DNA from: Phorcus lineatus
Lineage: Eukaryota; Mollusca; Gastropoda; Trochida; Trochidae
Length of the DNA: 64,000 nt
Reading direction: 5' to 3'
NCBI GenBank assembly: GCA_921293015.1
Contig: OV121090.1
Span: 19,048,304-19,112,303, forward strand
The position numbers and the translations under genes were made by a program. A model generated the notes under the pieces. It made no database searches, was not told the DNA's origin, and saw nothing but the letters and a program-made list of their open reading frames with translations. Shown in pieces: positions 33,990 through 45,157 of the stretch. Each line of letters starts with the position of its first letter. Positions within the stretch are counted from its first letter, which is position 1.

Positions 33990-34746
33990 TTATCATACTA
34001 GAATAAAGTGGACGAGATATCGTCAGAGTACGTGGCATTTCTCATGAAAGTGTGTTTCCCATAATACATGAACACTTGCACATGTCAAAGTTGGGTTCCT
34101 TGAAACTTAAATGCCCAAGATCAACAACAGAGAGTTGAATCAAGTCATGAGCTCATGGACATCTACAATGCTGATCCCGGTAACTTTCATGGCCGAATGG
34201 TTACAGGGGATGAAACGTGGATTCATCAATGGGATCTTTCACCAAGCACGAACTCAGCTTTCTGCTGGCAAGATCATGACGAAAATTGTCTGGTGTTCAA
34301 TGGACGTGATACTTATATACTAGAAACCCCCTTAAACTACAGGATCATACTATATTGACTTGTAGAAGCAATTGAGAGTGGCAATGCAGAAGAACTGCCG
34401 CCCAATTTTGACTTCTGAGTTCTTCTTCATGACAACGCTCCTATGCACTAGAGTCGTATTGCAACGGCTGGACTTCAACAATGTGGCTTTTAACAACTTA
34501 ACCAACTACAGTGTAGATCTGGTCCCGAGCGACTTCTGTCTGTATAGCAATTTGAAATCACAATTGCGAGGTACAAGATTAGGCGATGATAATACAGTCA
34601 AGGCAGCTACTGAGGCGGGCCTGAGGAGCCGGTTAGTAGACTTCTCCAGCGAGGGCTTAGACAGCCTCAAACCCCAATGGGTAAAGTTCATCGAAAATAA
34701 AATCAATATGAAACCATTGGCTTCTGTTTTATATCCACTTCTATGA
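33990..34746 (+). pseudogene. Mariner transposase pseudogene
   Basis: The reading begins near an N-terminal helix-turn-helix piece (ISHESVFPIIHEHL frame, about 34,040-34,075). After a frame change come LNAQDQQQRVESS, DIYNADPGNFHGRMVTGDET (about 34,155-34,216), a disrupted middle, then LVPSDFCLYSNLKSQLRGTR and GDDNTVKAATEA up to a stop near 34,744. These are classic mariner blocks, including the GDET region before the first catalytic Asp. Frameshifts and stops make it non-functional. It lies immediately after the end of the first nested duplicate, and no equivalent exists after the second, so it marks part of an about 3.3-kb copy-specific segment. Confidence 0.85.
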
Positions 34747-35000
34747 AATTGTTGACCCTCGTAATTCAAAGTTATGCTTTACTCACCTTCAATAATTCAT
34801 ATGTTTGATGAACGCAGTTTTAATCATTCAAGGTTACTGTTAAGACAGCTTGAATTATAAAAAAGGTTAACCCAGTAATTCAAACTTTTCTTTCACGCAT
34901 CTTCATTGATTCCTGCTTATGTTTAACTCTGCTTCAATGATTCAGAGCTATGCTTAACATAATTCGGTGCTGCTTTAATGAATAGGGCTCATGCAAAACA
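34745..35000. repeat. Degenerate repeats around a TTCAATGATTCAG core
   Basis: Near-copies of a roughly 30-60-bp unit containing TTCAATRATTCA plus TTATGYTTAA occur several times here (about 34,770, 34,903 and 34,933). Further copies are at 37,262, 37,287 and 37,325, and once after the second nested duplicate near 42,020. They seem to form a dispersed minisatellite broken up by insertion of the intervening 35.0-37.2 kb. Confidence 0.55.
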
Positions 35001-35325
35001 CAGTTTAGATAACTAACTCATTAACGCCGAGACATCTTCACGGCTCATCGCCTGACAGCTGACCAAAGACACTGCTTGCTGTAGCGAGACTAATTAACTC
35101 AAACCATCTCTCATTTGGCGACAGTCTTTGAGTTCGAGAAATGAACGGAAACTGTCTAGCCGTGTACTATAAAGTCTTGATTGTTTTATAGTTTCATGGG
35201 CTGAATATGAATATGCAGGGGCTGAATATGAATATTTTACAGGAATATAACATATGATTATTCACAATGAAGGTTTTCTTTGCGGTTTGTCCGATTTCAT
35301 TTCAGTAATATATTAATAGATGTTC

Positions 35326-35327
<2 letters not shown>

Positions 35328-35390
<63 letters not shown>
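35328..35390. repeat. (GA)n microsatellite, about 31 units
   Basis: An uninterrupted GA dinucleotide run of about 62 bases. It is long enough to be length-polymorphic. No neighbouring gene. Confidence 0.98.
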
Positions 35391-35392
<2 letters not shown>

Positions 35393-37074
35393 TCTCTTTC
35401 TTATACCTATAAACAGTACTTATTATACATAGAGAACTATTTTTTTAAAAGACACTTACATATCACAATACATATACATAACTAAATATCACTTGTAAGC
35501 GTTTGTCAAACTTCATGTTAGAAAGACTTTCTCAATCTACCACTACAGTGACTTTATTGCGACCTTTTTTTTAATCCTTTGCAAGTACGAACACATAAAC
35601 ACGTGACGTAACTCATATTTTCACTTATGATGATTTACATGCATTTTCATTGTAAATACAAATACTTCTCGTCTACACACCATGTTTTGCAAATACAGTA
35701 TGTTGGTATTTCAACTATCTGAATCATAATTAAGCTAAGGAAATGGTAAGAGATGGAACGCAAGTAACGAATTAACGATTAACGAATGTAAAAGTAGTCG
35801 AATTATTAGATAGAAATATTTTATGTTAATTACATACCTATCAAACGTGCACGTTTAATCGTTTCACAGGTTAGAAACATTATTATTATTGACCAAGTGA
35901 TATATTTTGTTGGGACGGTATCAATTCTAATTATGATATAATATATGTGCATTGTAAATGTACCGCGAATCAAAACCAATATTTGAATTCAATAGAAGAC
36001 AAATAGGAATGAATCGTCATCTTAGCAAAGTAACCATTTCTCATATAGAAGATATTATCAAAACACGAATGCACTTCAGGTGAATGAATTACAGGTGATA
36101 ATTGTTAATATTATAGAACGGTTGGCGTAGCTCCATAACTTTATTAAACTTTATTCTACAATTGTAACGTGACAAAGACTAGCGGTGTATAAGGTGAATT
36201 CATACATGCTTGCTTTTTCCTGGTCAAAAGAGTTGCAAAATATCTCGACACTGTGATCTTATTGAATGATTATTCACAGGAGTATCAATACTCTACCCAT
36301 TACATGATTCTTCCTGTGTGCTTATTCGCAAAAGAGACAGGTTTATTGCATCAAATAAACAGCATATTGCCGTATAGTAACTTGAATAACCTAGTGCTTT
36401 GATAAATGCAAGCTAAATGCAGATGTGTATGTATTCATTCAATGGCACACAGGGGCGTGGATCTATGAAGCATATTGTCCAATAAAAAAAACTCATGTAC
36501 ATGCTAAATATATAATTGAACATGTTACAGGGCCGTTATTGACCGTGCTTGATATACAATGCGCACATCTAGTTCGGTAAAGTAATATTCGGATAAACTA
36601 TTATATTTATAATAATATTCAAAGTAGAGTAACTCTTACGTTCAAAATTTTGATGGCATTAATTATTATCAAATTGATAGTGTATGACATAGACTAAAGT
36701 GATGCTTCAAGAAGTAAATGTAAAAGTGTAACTTTTAACAGCTTCAAATTCTTCACAAATGATTTATGAATACATGTAAATAAATGTCAATGTTAACGCT
36801 TCCTATCGTATCGTCTTAGATATATGAAATCAGTGCGTTATACATATCAAATATATCTAACATTGTTTTAAAATTGAAAACTTCACTAAGACTCTTCCAA
36901 GACCTTCCAATGCAGAATGTTTTCATTTACTAAACGAATTATGTTTTTGTACAAAGAGCAACTACTTTCATTTCTTATTGATTTCCCGAGGATAGCATCT
37001 TAATTAAGAAACTCTTATCTTCATTGATGGATGCCAAACTGATTTCGAAAATAAGTTTATCTAAATACTATACA

Positions 37075-37240
37075 ACGGGCGCACATATACGGCTCTCGCT
37101 GGATAAGAGGTGCATTCAATTAAAGCACATAAGCGTTTCTCGCTGTGAGAAACTGCTAATTAATGGACGCTTATATGCGGCTCTGGCTGTGAGGCTTTCA
37201 TTAAATTAACGCATATATGCGTCTCTCGGCGTTGATGAGT
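37075..37240. repeat. Minisatellite, about 43-bp unit, four copies
   Basis: Units with the core CGCWTATATGCGKCTCTSGCTGTGAG start near 37,079, 37,123, 37,164 and 37,209. Each is followed by an ATTAAT-type spacer. The last leads directly into the inverted terminal-like sequence near 37,225. The short ORF across it (37,024-37,209) is a translation of the repeat. Confidence 0.75.
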
Positions 37241-37613
37241 TAAGTGTTATGTTTAAAAAATCTTCAATGATTCAGGGTTATGAATAAAGAACTTTGAAGG
37301 ATTCAGGTTTATGATTTACACAGCTTCAATCATTCAGAAACTGATTTTAAAAATTCGTTTACAAATTTCTCTTTTCTTCCTACCTTTGTAATACAAAACC
37401 TTTTTTCGCCCTGTAACCTTAAGTAACAGTGATTATATTATTATATGATAAACACCTGTTCATCTTCAGTGATTCTTTTACATTTGTAAATCTATAAAAA
37501 AAAATGTGTTGCATCTGTCTATATTGAACTAGCAATTTTCATAGTTCATTTTCTATGACCATGTTCCATTTAACACATTCATGGTGTTCAACTTCCATCA
37601 GTATATATTATAA

Positions 37614-37752
37614 GTTATAACATTCCGTCGAGGGTGACATAGGGATATATTATTCCCGCGAAAGGTTTTATGCAACGAGCGGAACGCGAGTTGCATAAAA
37701 GCTTTCAAGGGAATAATATATCCCTATGTTACCCGGGACGGAATGTTATAAC
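37614..37752. repeat. 139-bp near-perfect hairpin (MITE candidate)
   Basis: GTTATAACATTCCGTC (37,614) is inverted at 37,737-37,752. Pairing continues with CATAGGGATATATTATTCCC and TTTTATGCAAC, leaving a loop of about 13 bases rich in CG. Pairing is about 90% over arms of roughly 60 bases. DNA just to the right (37,840-37,960) holds CACGTG sites and another GGGAT/ATCCC palindrome and may belong to a larger related element. Confidence 0.85.
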
Positions 37753-38690
37753 GAATTTATCATACCGAATGTCTTAATGTATTATTAAAAACTTGCTCTC
37801 TATAAGTAAAAAGACAAACAGAAATGAACAACACCTGAGACCTGATCACGTGACTTTGATTGATTGACGTGGAAGCACGCTTTACTCTTGTAGCGGGGTA
37901 TAAGGGATTTATCATCCCTCGGCGGCGGTGAATATGGATATTTGTTTAGGGTCACGTGGACCAATCAGAGATCGGCATTCTTACATGAGGTGTGATAATG
38001 TTCTATTATTTGGCCGGCCCCCTGAATGGTGGTAATTTCTTTTAAACATGTTTTCATCTTTCAAGATCAAAATAATGAGTTCACTCAGTGACGTTTAAAA
38101 TAAAGAGATGTAAATTATTCAACATAATTGATACTAGTGGTTTCTGCTGTCCTACTTTCTGAGATGCGTGGTATTCGATTTGCTTTGGCTTTGCTATAGT
38201 TCATGAAAAACCTATCTTAACACACATTCTAAACTAATACAGTTCCTTCTCACTAAGGGTACTGCTTACAAAACTGATAGTTACTGCCTAAAAAGATGAC
38301 TTGAGAACATTTCAAATTTAACTTACACTCAGATTAAAAATATTGTTTGTATTCATTAAAGCATTTGTTGTCAAAACTCTTGCTCAGTGTATCTTACTTT
38401 CTTAATCTACATGTATCTGTAAGCTAATGCTCAACTGTAGGGAGTATTCAAAACTAATTGGAACAGTTCAGTTGTGAGCAGGTAAGCGTGTAGTTGTCAC
38501 AGCAATCACTGTGTTTGTGGGTTTTTTGTGGGTTGAGGATGTGTTGTATGCTTGTTTGTGTGTTGTTTGTTGTGTGTTAGTGTTTGGTGTTATGTGCCTG
38601 TTTGGAGTTTTGTGATTGGCCTATCTATTTAACCTATTTAACCTTATTCGACGATCGGAATCTTATGAAACTGTAGGATATATGCAGGAA

Positions 38691-41600
38691 CAAGAACTGG
38701 ATACCATCGACATGCTAATAGTACAATGAATCTTTATTTCTCAACAACATAATACCTAATGGAAAATCAAAGAATATTTCTCTAAATAAAGTTACGCCAT
38801 CCATATTTTTGCATTGAATAGAAAACAATTATTAACATATAGCAGTGTGTATATCGTGTACAATATTATATTTTCCAATATGAACTTGATCATTTAACAT
38901 TGAAATGTTTCAGATGTTTAGTGAAGCGAAATGACCCTCTATCAGAACACATAATGTAAAAATAAAAATAGAAGAGAGATCACAACAAATAATATATAAT
39001 TATCGATAAGCGAGGTGTAGAAGCAGGCATTTTGAGATACAATTTCTATTATTTTTCGAATGGGTGCAAAAGTTATAGTCAACAATATTTGTTATGGTAC
39101 TTCAATATTCTACTCACTATTCTATTAAGTTGCTATTAGCAGATATTAGGAGCATACCGAAAATGTACTCACTTACTAGGGTATTTTAATAAAACATATC
39201 TTTAATTTGAATTTAGTTTTACAGTTCATTTGAGTAACTTCAGTTCAGCTTTCAACTAGTTTTGTGGTACATGAATTCGAATTTTGGCATCATGAATTAG
39301 ACAAATTTAAGTATTTTTTGCTAAATTTCGATTATGATTTTCCATATCGACCCGATGAGAAAACAATCAGCTTAGTTACCTTGACTTAGTGCACACGAAT
39401 AAATAAGACTAATGTTTAAAGCTGTTTCAAGTGAATCTCGTAACCCAAATGCAATTGAAGGAAGTGTTCACGTTTTGCCCAGAAAAGATCTACCAATGGA
39501 CATTCAAAGTATACAACTTGTTGTTGTCAAGTTATTTCCCTTTAAACATTCCAGTTTGGTATATTAGTACGTTTCAAATACTTTAACTGAAAATCTTGAA
39601 GTTTAATATCTTTACAGCACTTTCTTGGATGTCTAAAATGTTTTTCCCCAATGAAGATCTGTTTCAAACATTTGTTACTGTTTGTTACAAATATTTGGCA
39701 TATGGTCACTTTGTAAAAGTGTATCGTATATCTTTCGAGAGCCCTAAGAAGGTTTGATCCATTCCATTAAAGAATTATTGATCTTAAGATCATAAAGACA
39801 GTCCGAGTTAAAATTGTCTATAACATTTTTCCATTCTTATTGATCTAAAATATGTACAATTCAAACTTTATTTTCAAACGAGTTTCTTTTCGTGACACCA
39901 GTCTCTGATGTTGTGAACTCCCTTTCGGAACCAGACTTCAAAAAACAATAGATGGGTCTGCACACTGGTGATTAAAACAAAATCGCATTTATATCTTTTA
40001 AATATGTTATATGTGATTGGTAATAATTGCTCCAAGTCCATATCAACTCCTGCCAAAATGGGTTTTTAGTCGTACATAGACTGTAAGAGGGAATATGGAC
40101 ACCCAAAAAGGAGTCATAATAAAAAAAAATAGCTGTTATATTCATTTTTGTTCATGTTGATTTTAAGGATGTTTTAAGGATTTAACTGAATGCTATGACT
40201 CGTATCAAAAGATGCATTTGATCTTGTAAAATTCATTACAATTGCGAAAGAAAACTGATATCATTATCATTTCCGTTTGCTGTACTTTTTAGAATCGGAG
40301 GAACGCACAATTGTTGATTTATTTTCTTTTGCTCTTTTCACATTCGTACGTTGACAGACTGGCTGATAACCAGGATGTCACAAAATAGCCTCAGTATTTT
40401 TAGAAACAAATAATAGTTGGGGGCGGAGTTTAAATTCAAAACGGATGTAGATGACAATGTTTCTTGAAGTTTAACATTTCACAATGTATTGATGTCATGG
40501 AGTGCACAGTCTATAGGAGAAACCAGTTAATGCTTGCTTCACGTGGCTGTATACAACTGGTGTAACCTCTGGTGCTATCACGACGCTCTGGGGCTCCACT
40601 CCTTCATTGGTGTAATTCACTTGTGTCTGTATCGCTGTGAAATCGTTTATAGTTTTTCTTTTTTTCAAAGTGGGTCGACGCCTTGTAAGTTTTTGAGGGG
40701 TATTTATATTTAAATGTTAAAGCTGAATTTCATTACTCTTGCTCTCTATCATTGAAATCATTAAATCTCAACTGTCATCCAATGCCTCTCACTGCTCTCA
40801 TCAGGGCAGATTATTGGGACTACGTTACGTCTGTCATAGCGACCACTATTATTATACACAATATTATTATTATTTTTACATTATCATGATATACAACATG
40901 CAGGCCGAAAAATCATATAAGCTTTATGACACAATAAGCTTGCAGCAGACATACTGCCTCCTATATATAGATATAACAGGTTTGAAATGTATCAAAGTTC
41001 AGAATAATTCTTCTGATCCTCTAAAGGTCGTACATTACTCAAATGGCTAACGCCATAATAACCTAAATAATGTACAAATTGATATTATCTTTTATCAAAA
41101 GAAAATATTGCAATTCGTGCCGATTGAAAAATATTTTTATCGTCAGGCATTGAATGAATCATTCACAGTTTTCTGATTGTTTTTGCTATTTATATCAATT
41201 CGATTTTGAGTACCAAACATGTGAGAATTCTTAAGGAAACGAAATATTATTTACCTAAACTTAACTTTTCCTGGTTGTCTCAAATGACTAAAGCAAATGA
41301 TAAGTAAGTACATGTGATGGCATTGTTCTTGGAGACCTTTTACTTCTTATTTTATTGACATTGCAATTTAATACATACAGAATACTAAACGACGTCCAGT
41401 TTGACAAAATTTTTGTGAAACGAGTGATTGTTTTGGTATTTAACGACCGAAAACCTGTTTGATTAGAATGATTACCATACAATTCATATAATTAAACGGG
41501 AATAATTTATATATTTATTTACTAATCGCTGAATTATATCTAAAAGAATCAGCACTCGATATCATGACACAATCTATAATAATATAATAACATTATAGAT

Positions 41601-41989
41601 ATATTAAATGGCGGTATCTTCAAGAGGCAAGTATTAAAGTCAGCTTATATCCCTCATATTTGAGGTAAATGTATATACATGTATCTATCTATATCAGCTC
41701 ATGTGTGATTTATTCATTACCCTGTAGACGTTAAATTAAGTATTCGCGAGAGAGAATGCAAAAGGAGGATACGTTTAATAACATTTTTATGAAACGACCG
41801 AGTGGTTTGGTATTTAACGACCGAAAGCGAGTTAGATACCTATACCATTCACAAGGTTTATAAAAGTGAAATTACACGGGTTTGGGTTATTTATTTTTTT
41901 ATTACATGCTTATCATTTATGTCATCAGTGAGATAACCCATCTGACGATAGTTTTGTGACATCAACAAACCTTCCTGTTCATTTACTTG
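38691..41989. repeat. Nested direct duplication, second copy (about 3.3 kb)
   Basis: Direct copy of 31,070-33,965, offset by about 7.6 kb at its left end and 8.0 kb at its right end. It contains segments missing from the first copy, such as about 39,430-40,240 and 40,395-40,575. After the shared end at CATTTACTTG this copy continues into a TTCAATGATTCAG-type repeat, whereas the first copy continues into mariner DNA. No protein is conserved between copies. Confidence 0.88.
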
Positions 41990-42224
41990 CCATAATTGAG
42001 GGTTATGTTTAAAGAACTTTCAATGATTCAGGTTTGATTTAAACATATTTATTCATGAAAATGTACAAGTCATAAATGGATTGGCCAACAAGCTCCTAGG
42101 TGCTTATTTTAAGGCCGCTCCGAAACAATTATATATGAGAAAATATATATACAACTTTATGGTAGTGACACATATCTGATTGCAGTCATATCTTCATAGA
42201 TAGTGGTTAAGTAGTAAATAATGA

Positions 42225-42310
42225 CCTGGTGCCGAGCGGTTATGGCAAATAAACTCGCGAGGGCGAAGCTTGACAATAGAGAGGTCCCGGGTTCGAATCC
42301 TACTTACGCC
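42225..42310 (+). repeat. tRNA-like SINE head (class II tRNA type)
   Basis: A-box-like GCCGAGCGGTTATGGC (42,231-42,246) and B-box GGTTCGAATCC (42,290-42,300) are present, with a long variable region typical of Ser/Leu tRNAs between them. The acceptor and T stems do not pair, so it is not a tRNA gene. A related fragment (CCTGGTGGTTATGGCATATA) near 42,490 may be tail sequence or a second partial copy. Confidence 0.6.
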
Positions 42311-42499
42311 CTCTATAAATCTTAAATTTCTGGCTTGTTGAAATTTCAAAATTTTACAAGTCAATTTGTTTGAACATCTCATAACCGACAAGTGTTTAAT
42401 ATCTGAAATGTTAGAAAAACACGTTAAACCTCAACTCATGTACTCACTCATAACCGACCATGGTAGTTATGAGATAACCAACCTGCGCACCTGGTGGTT

Positions 42500-43870
42500 A
42501 TGGCATATAACCTTCAAATAAAACAAAGGAAATAACTTCCCAAGCGGTGTAAGCATGAATAACATTTCACTTGTTTGGCAGTCATTATGAAATATCAAAT
42601 CGATCAGATTTCATTATGTAATGATGAATAGAGCTCAATAATCTATTGGAATCACTTGATGAGAGCGATGTGCATCTCCGTAGAACCGTTTAGATACTGA
42701 ATCCTTTCAGATAAGAGTATGGTTTCTGTCTTAATTTTATGTACTTATGGCATGTGATTCAGTAAAAAAACAACAGAGTAGCCTCCCTTGTGGTATTGTT
42801 GTCACAAAGAAAGAGAGTCGACGAAATTGACAAAAAGGAAAGGGAAAAAGAGCAAGTCTCTCCGTGGTACACTAAAGCAGTTTTACTGAAAGTAGAAACT
42901 GTTTTGAATGTGATGTGAACTTGAACTTGCAACTTTAATTTCATTTTCTTGTTCTTAATAATTGCAAGTTTGAAATATATATATTTATAATTTATTTAAG
43001 TAATCAAAAGTTAAGCACGCCCTATGTTTTTTTTAACAGGAATATATATTTGCGTAGACAGAAGACAATGGTAGTTGAAAAGTAATTGAAATTTAATGAT
43101 GGAAATGTCCCACAGTGTATCAATGAAGTTATGTTTCAAATAAGGCTTCACTACTTTTTGGGTATTTGCATTTTTAAAAAACCCGTATTTTAGTGTCCAA
43201 AACCATGTTTAGTTGGTATAAAAAAATGAAAGTCTACATTGATTGTTGTAATGTTGGAAATCCCATGCATACCAAATTCAATCCTGTGTCACAACATGGT
43301 GATAATCTACATGTTATTGCTTGTAATTTATATGATAATATAATTTGGATATGATATCAATGATTTAGCCTTTTAGCATTTCAAATGATTTGATATTGAT
43401 GTGTTATTCTATAGATGTTATATTTATTACTGTATCCTACATTTAAATACCTGAATGTATTTGGATATTGTAATAAAATAAGGATGTGATACATGTCATG
43501 GCATTCCTAATAAAGGATATGTAAATATGTATTATGGATAAGGATATATATCTGAATATCAAACCTAATGAAGTAAACAATCAAATGTGATGCAATGTTT
43601 TTGTTTTATATGTTTAGATATATTCAAGATTATCAAGCTGGGACGTGTATCATTAGACAAATAAAATATTGACTTCAGAAATAAATGAAATGTTAACGTT
43701 GTGTATGATTTTGTAATGCAGGTAGGTAGGGTGTTGTTATGCTAGTACCGAAATAAACTTCTTCTTCTGCTATGATCATGCCTATAAAAAATTGTTATTG
43801 TTATAATTACAATAATTTGCAACAGAAAATCATCTATATCAGAAAACGGTTACATTGTCAATACTTTCTT
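42500..43870. other. AT-rich non-coding stretch
   Basis: No supported gene or element. Short ORFs lack motifs. Simple AT-rich sequence with several ATATAT runs, especially 43,480-43,640. Confidence 0.45.
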
Positions 43871-43904
43871 CTCACGTAAAACGATTTTGAAGTATTACTT
43901 GAGG

Positions 43905-43944
43905 CAGGGATCGTATAGATCTCGTATAGTCTATACGATCCCTG
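43905..43944. repeat. 40-bp perfect hairpin inserted in a tandem repeat unit
   Basis: CAGGGATCGTATAGA (43,905-43,919) is perfectly inverted at 43,930-43,944 around a 10-base loop. It is flanked by CTTGAGGCA and CTTGAGGTA, like a short target-site duplication. The other units of the 211-bp tandem repeat lack it and have TTTGAGGCAATGCTC uninterrupted. Confidence 0.7.
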
Positions 43945-44390
43945 CTTGAGGTAATGCTCAAACTCTCTGCTATCAATGCAGACAAACTGGCCGACAGTCT
44001 AGTCGTACTATGTGAAAAGTAAGAGCGATAACCACACTTACAGAAAAAAGATTCAATTACCAAATAGCGCAAATACGATCAGAAAACATCCATCTGTCGG
44101 AAAACTCCATTTTTGGAAACTACCTTCCTATGTTCAACGATATTTTTAATTCTTATTTGAGGCAATGCTCAAGTTCGTTGTTATCAGTGCAGACAAAATG
44201 ACCGACAGACTAGTCGTCTATGTGAAAAGTAAGAGCGATAACCACACTTACAGAAAAAAATATTCAATTACCAAATAGCGCAAATACGATCAGAAAACAT
44301 CCATCTGTCGGAAAACTCCATTTTTGGAAACTACCTTCCTATGTTCAACGATATTTTTAAGTCTTATTTGAGGCAATGCTCAAGTCCGCA
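43945..44390. repeat. 211-bp tandem repeat, two full units and a partial third
   Basis: GAGGYAATGCTCAA recurs at about 43,948, 44,159 and 44,370, and TGTGAAAAGTAAGAGCG at 44,011 and 44,221. Units are about 95% identical in their right two thirds, so the duplication is recent relative to other repeats here. No coding content. Confidence 0.88.
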
Positions 44391-44720
44391 TTCAAAGGCG
44401 CCTCCTCTCTCGAGTGATGCGAAGACCCACAATGCATTGTTGTTTTCATTGCGCAACTGGTTACACGACACCGCGCATTGACGTTTGCGCCAAAACAGAA
44501 CCCAGTCTCCATGTGCGGTGGACCGTGACCTGCTAATGAGCGAGACGAGTTGTGTAACCCCCGCGTAGCAGTAATATAGTACAATCAGCTTAGAGTTTCA
44601 TATCCCTGTATATAAGGTCCCTGGACTAATCAACAATGCCTATTAATGTCTTAGCGAGACTTTTCACACTCGTAGTGCCGATGAATGGCGTGTGTGTTAT
44701 GTGTGTTTTTTCCGAGTGTA
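44391..44720. other. GC-richer patch, no feature assigned
   Basis: 44,395-44,580 is noticeably richer in GC and CpG than its surroundings. The minus-strand ORF across it shows no recognisable motif. It might be the remains of a regulatory region or element edge, but I cannot support either. Confidence 0.3.
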
Positions 44721-45157
44721 TCTATCAAGTTATCAAATTTAAATAAATTATTTAAATTATCCTCAGTAACATGTTTCGACTATGTTGTGTTACAATAATG
44801 TACTCATAATATGTATATACAGGAATATACCCTTGAATTTTGTGTCCACAAAAATACCTCGATAGCCAATGTCCTTTTAAATAGATTGTCGTTTAGTCTC
44901 GTTGCTAATTTTGTATGGCTATATTGAATAAGCGTAATACTGCTGCACGTCAAGATAATACTCAAATTAATATTTTGAAGATGTGATTTACCTACAAATA
45001 ATACATATATTACATTTTGATAAAAGACAGGCCGAAGAAGAACAAGTTTTTATGCATAGTCAACTTCTTTATTGCATGAAATGTAACATTTCCGTGTAGA
45101 TATTAACATGCGACGTCGATTTAAAAAATCTTTCATTCGAAATGCCTCAGATATTTC

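Larger units (their letters stand above)
35010..37250. mobile_element. Possible inverted-repeat-bounded insertion
   Basis: ACTCATTAACGCCGAGAC (about 35,016-35,033) is inverted at about 37,224-37,242 (GTCTCTCGGCGTTGATGAGT). The repeat type with TTCAATGATTCAG cores lies on both outer sides, as if an array were interrupted by a 2.2-kb insertion. The interior holds a (GA)n run and a 43-bp minisatellite but no transposase. Boundaries and mechanism are inferred. Confidence 0.4.

Noticed and set aside
40739-41050. 103-codon plus-strand ORF in the nested duplicate
   Set aside because: The equivalent stretch in the first copy (about 32,720-33,035) is not kept as an open frame, so there is no sign of coding constraint.
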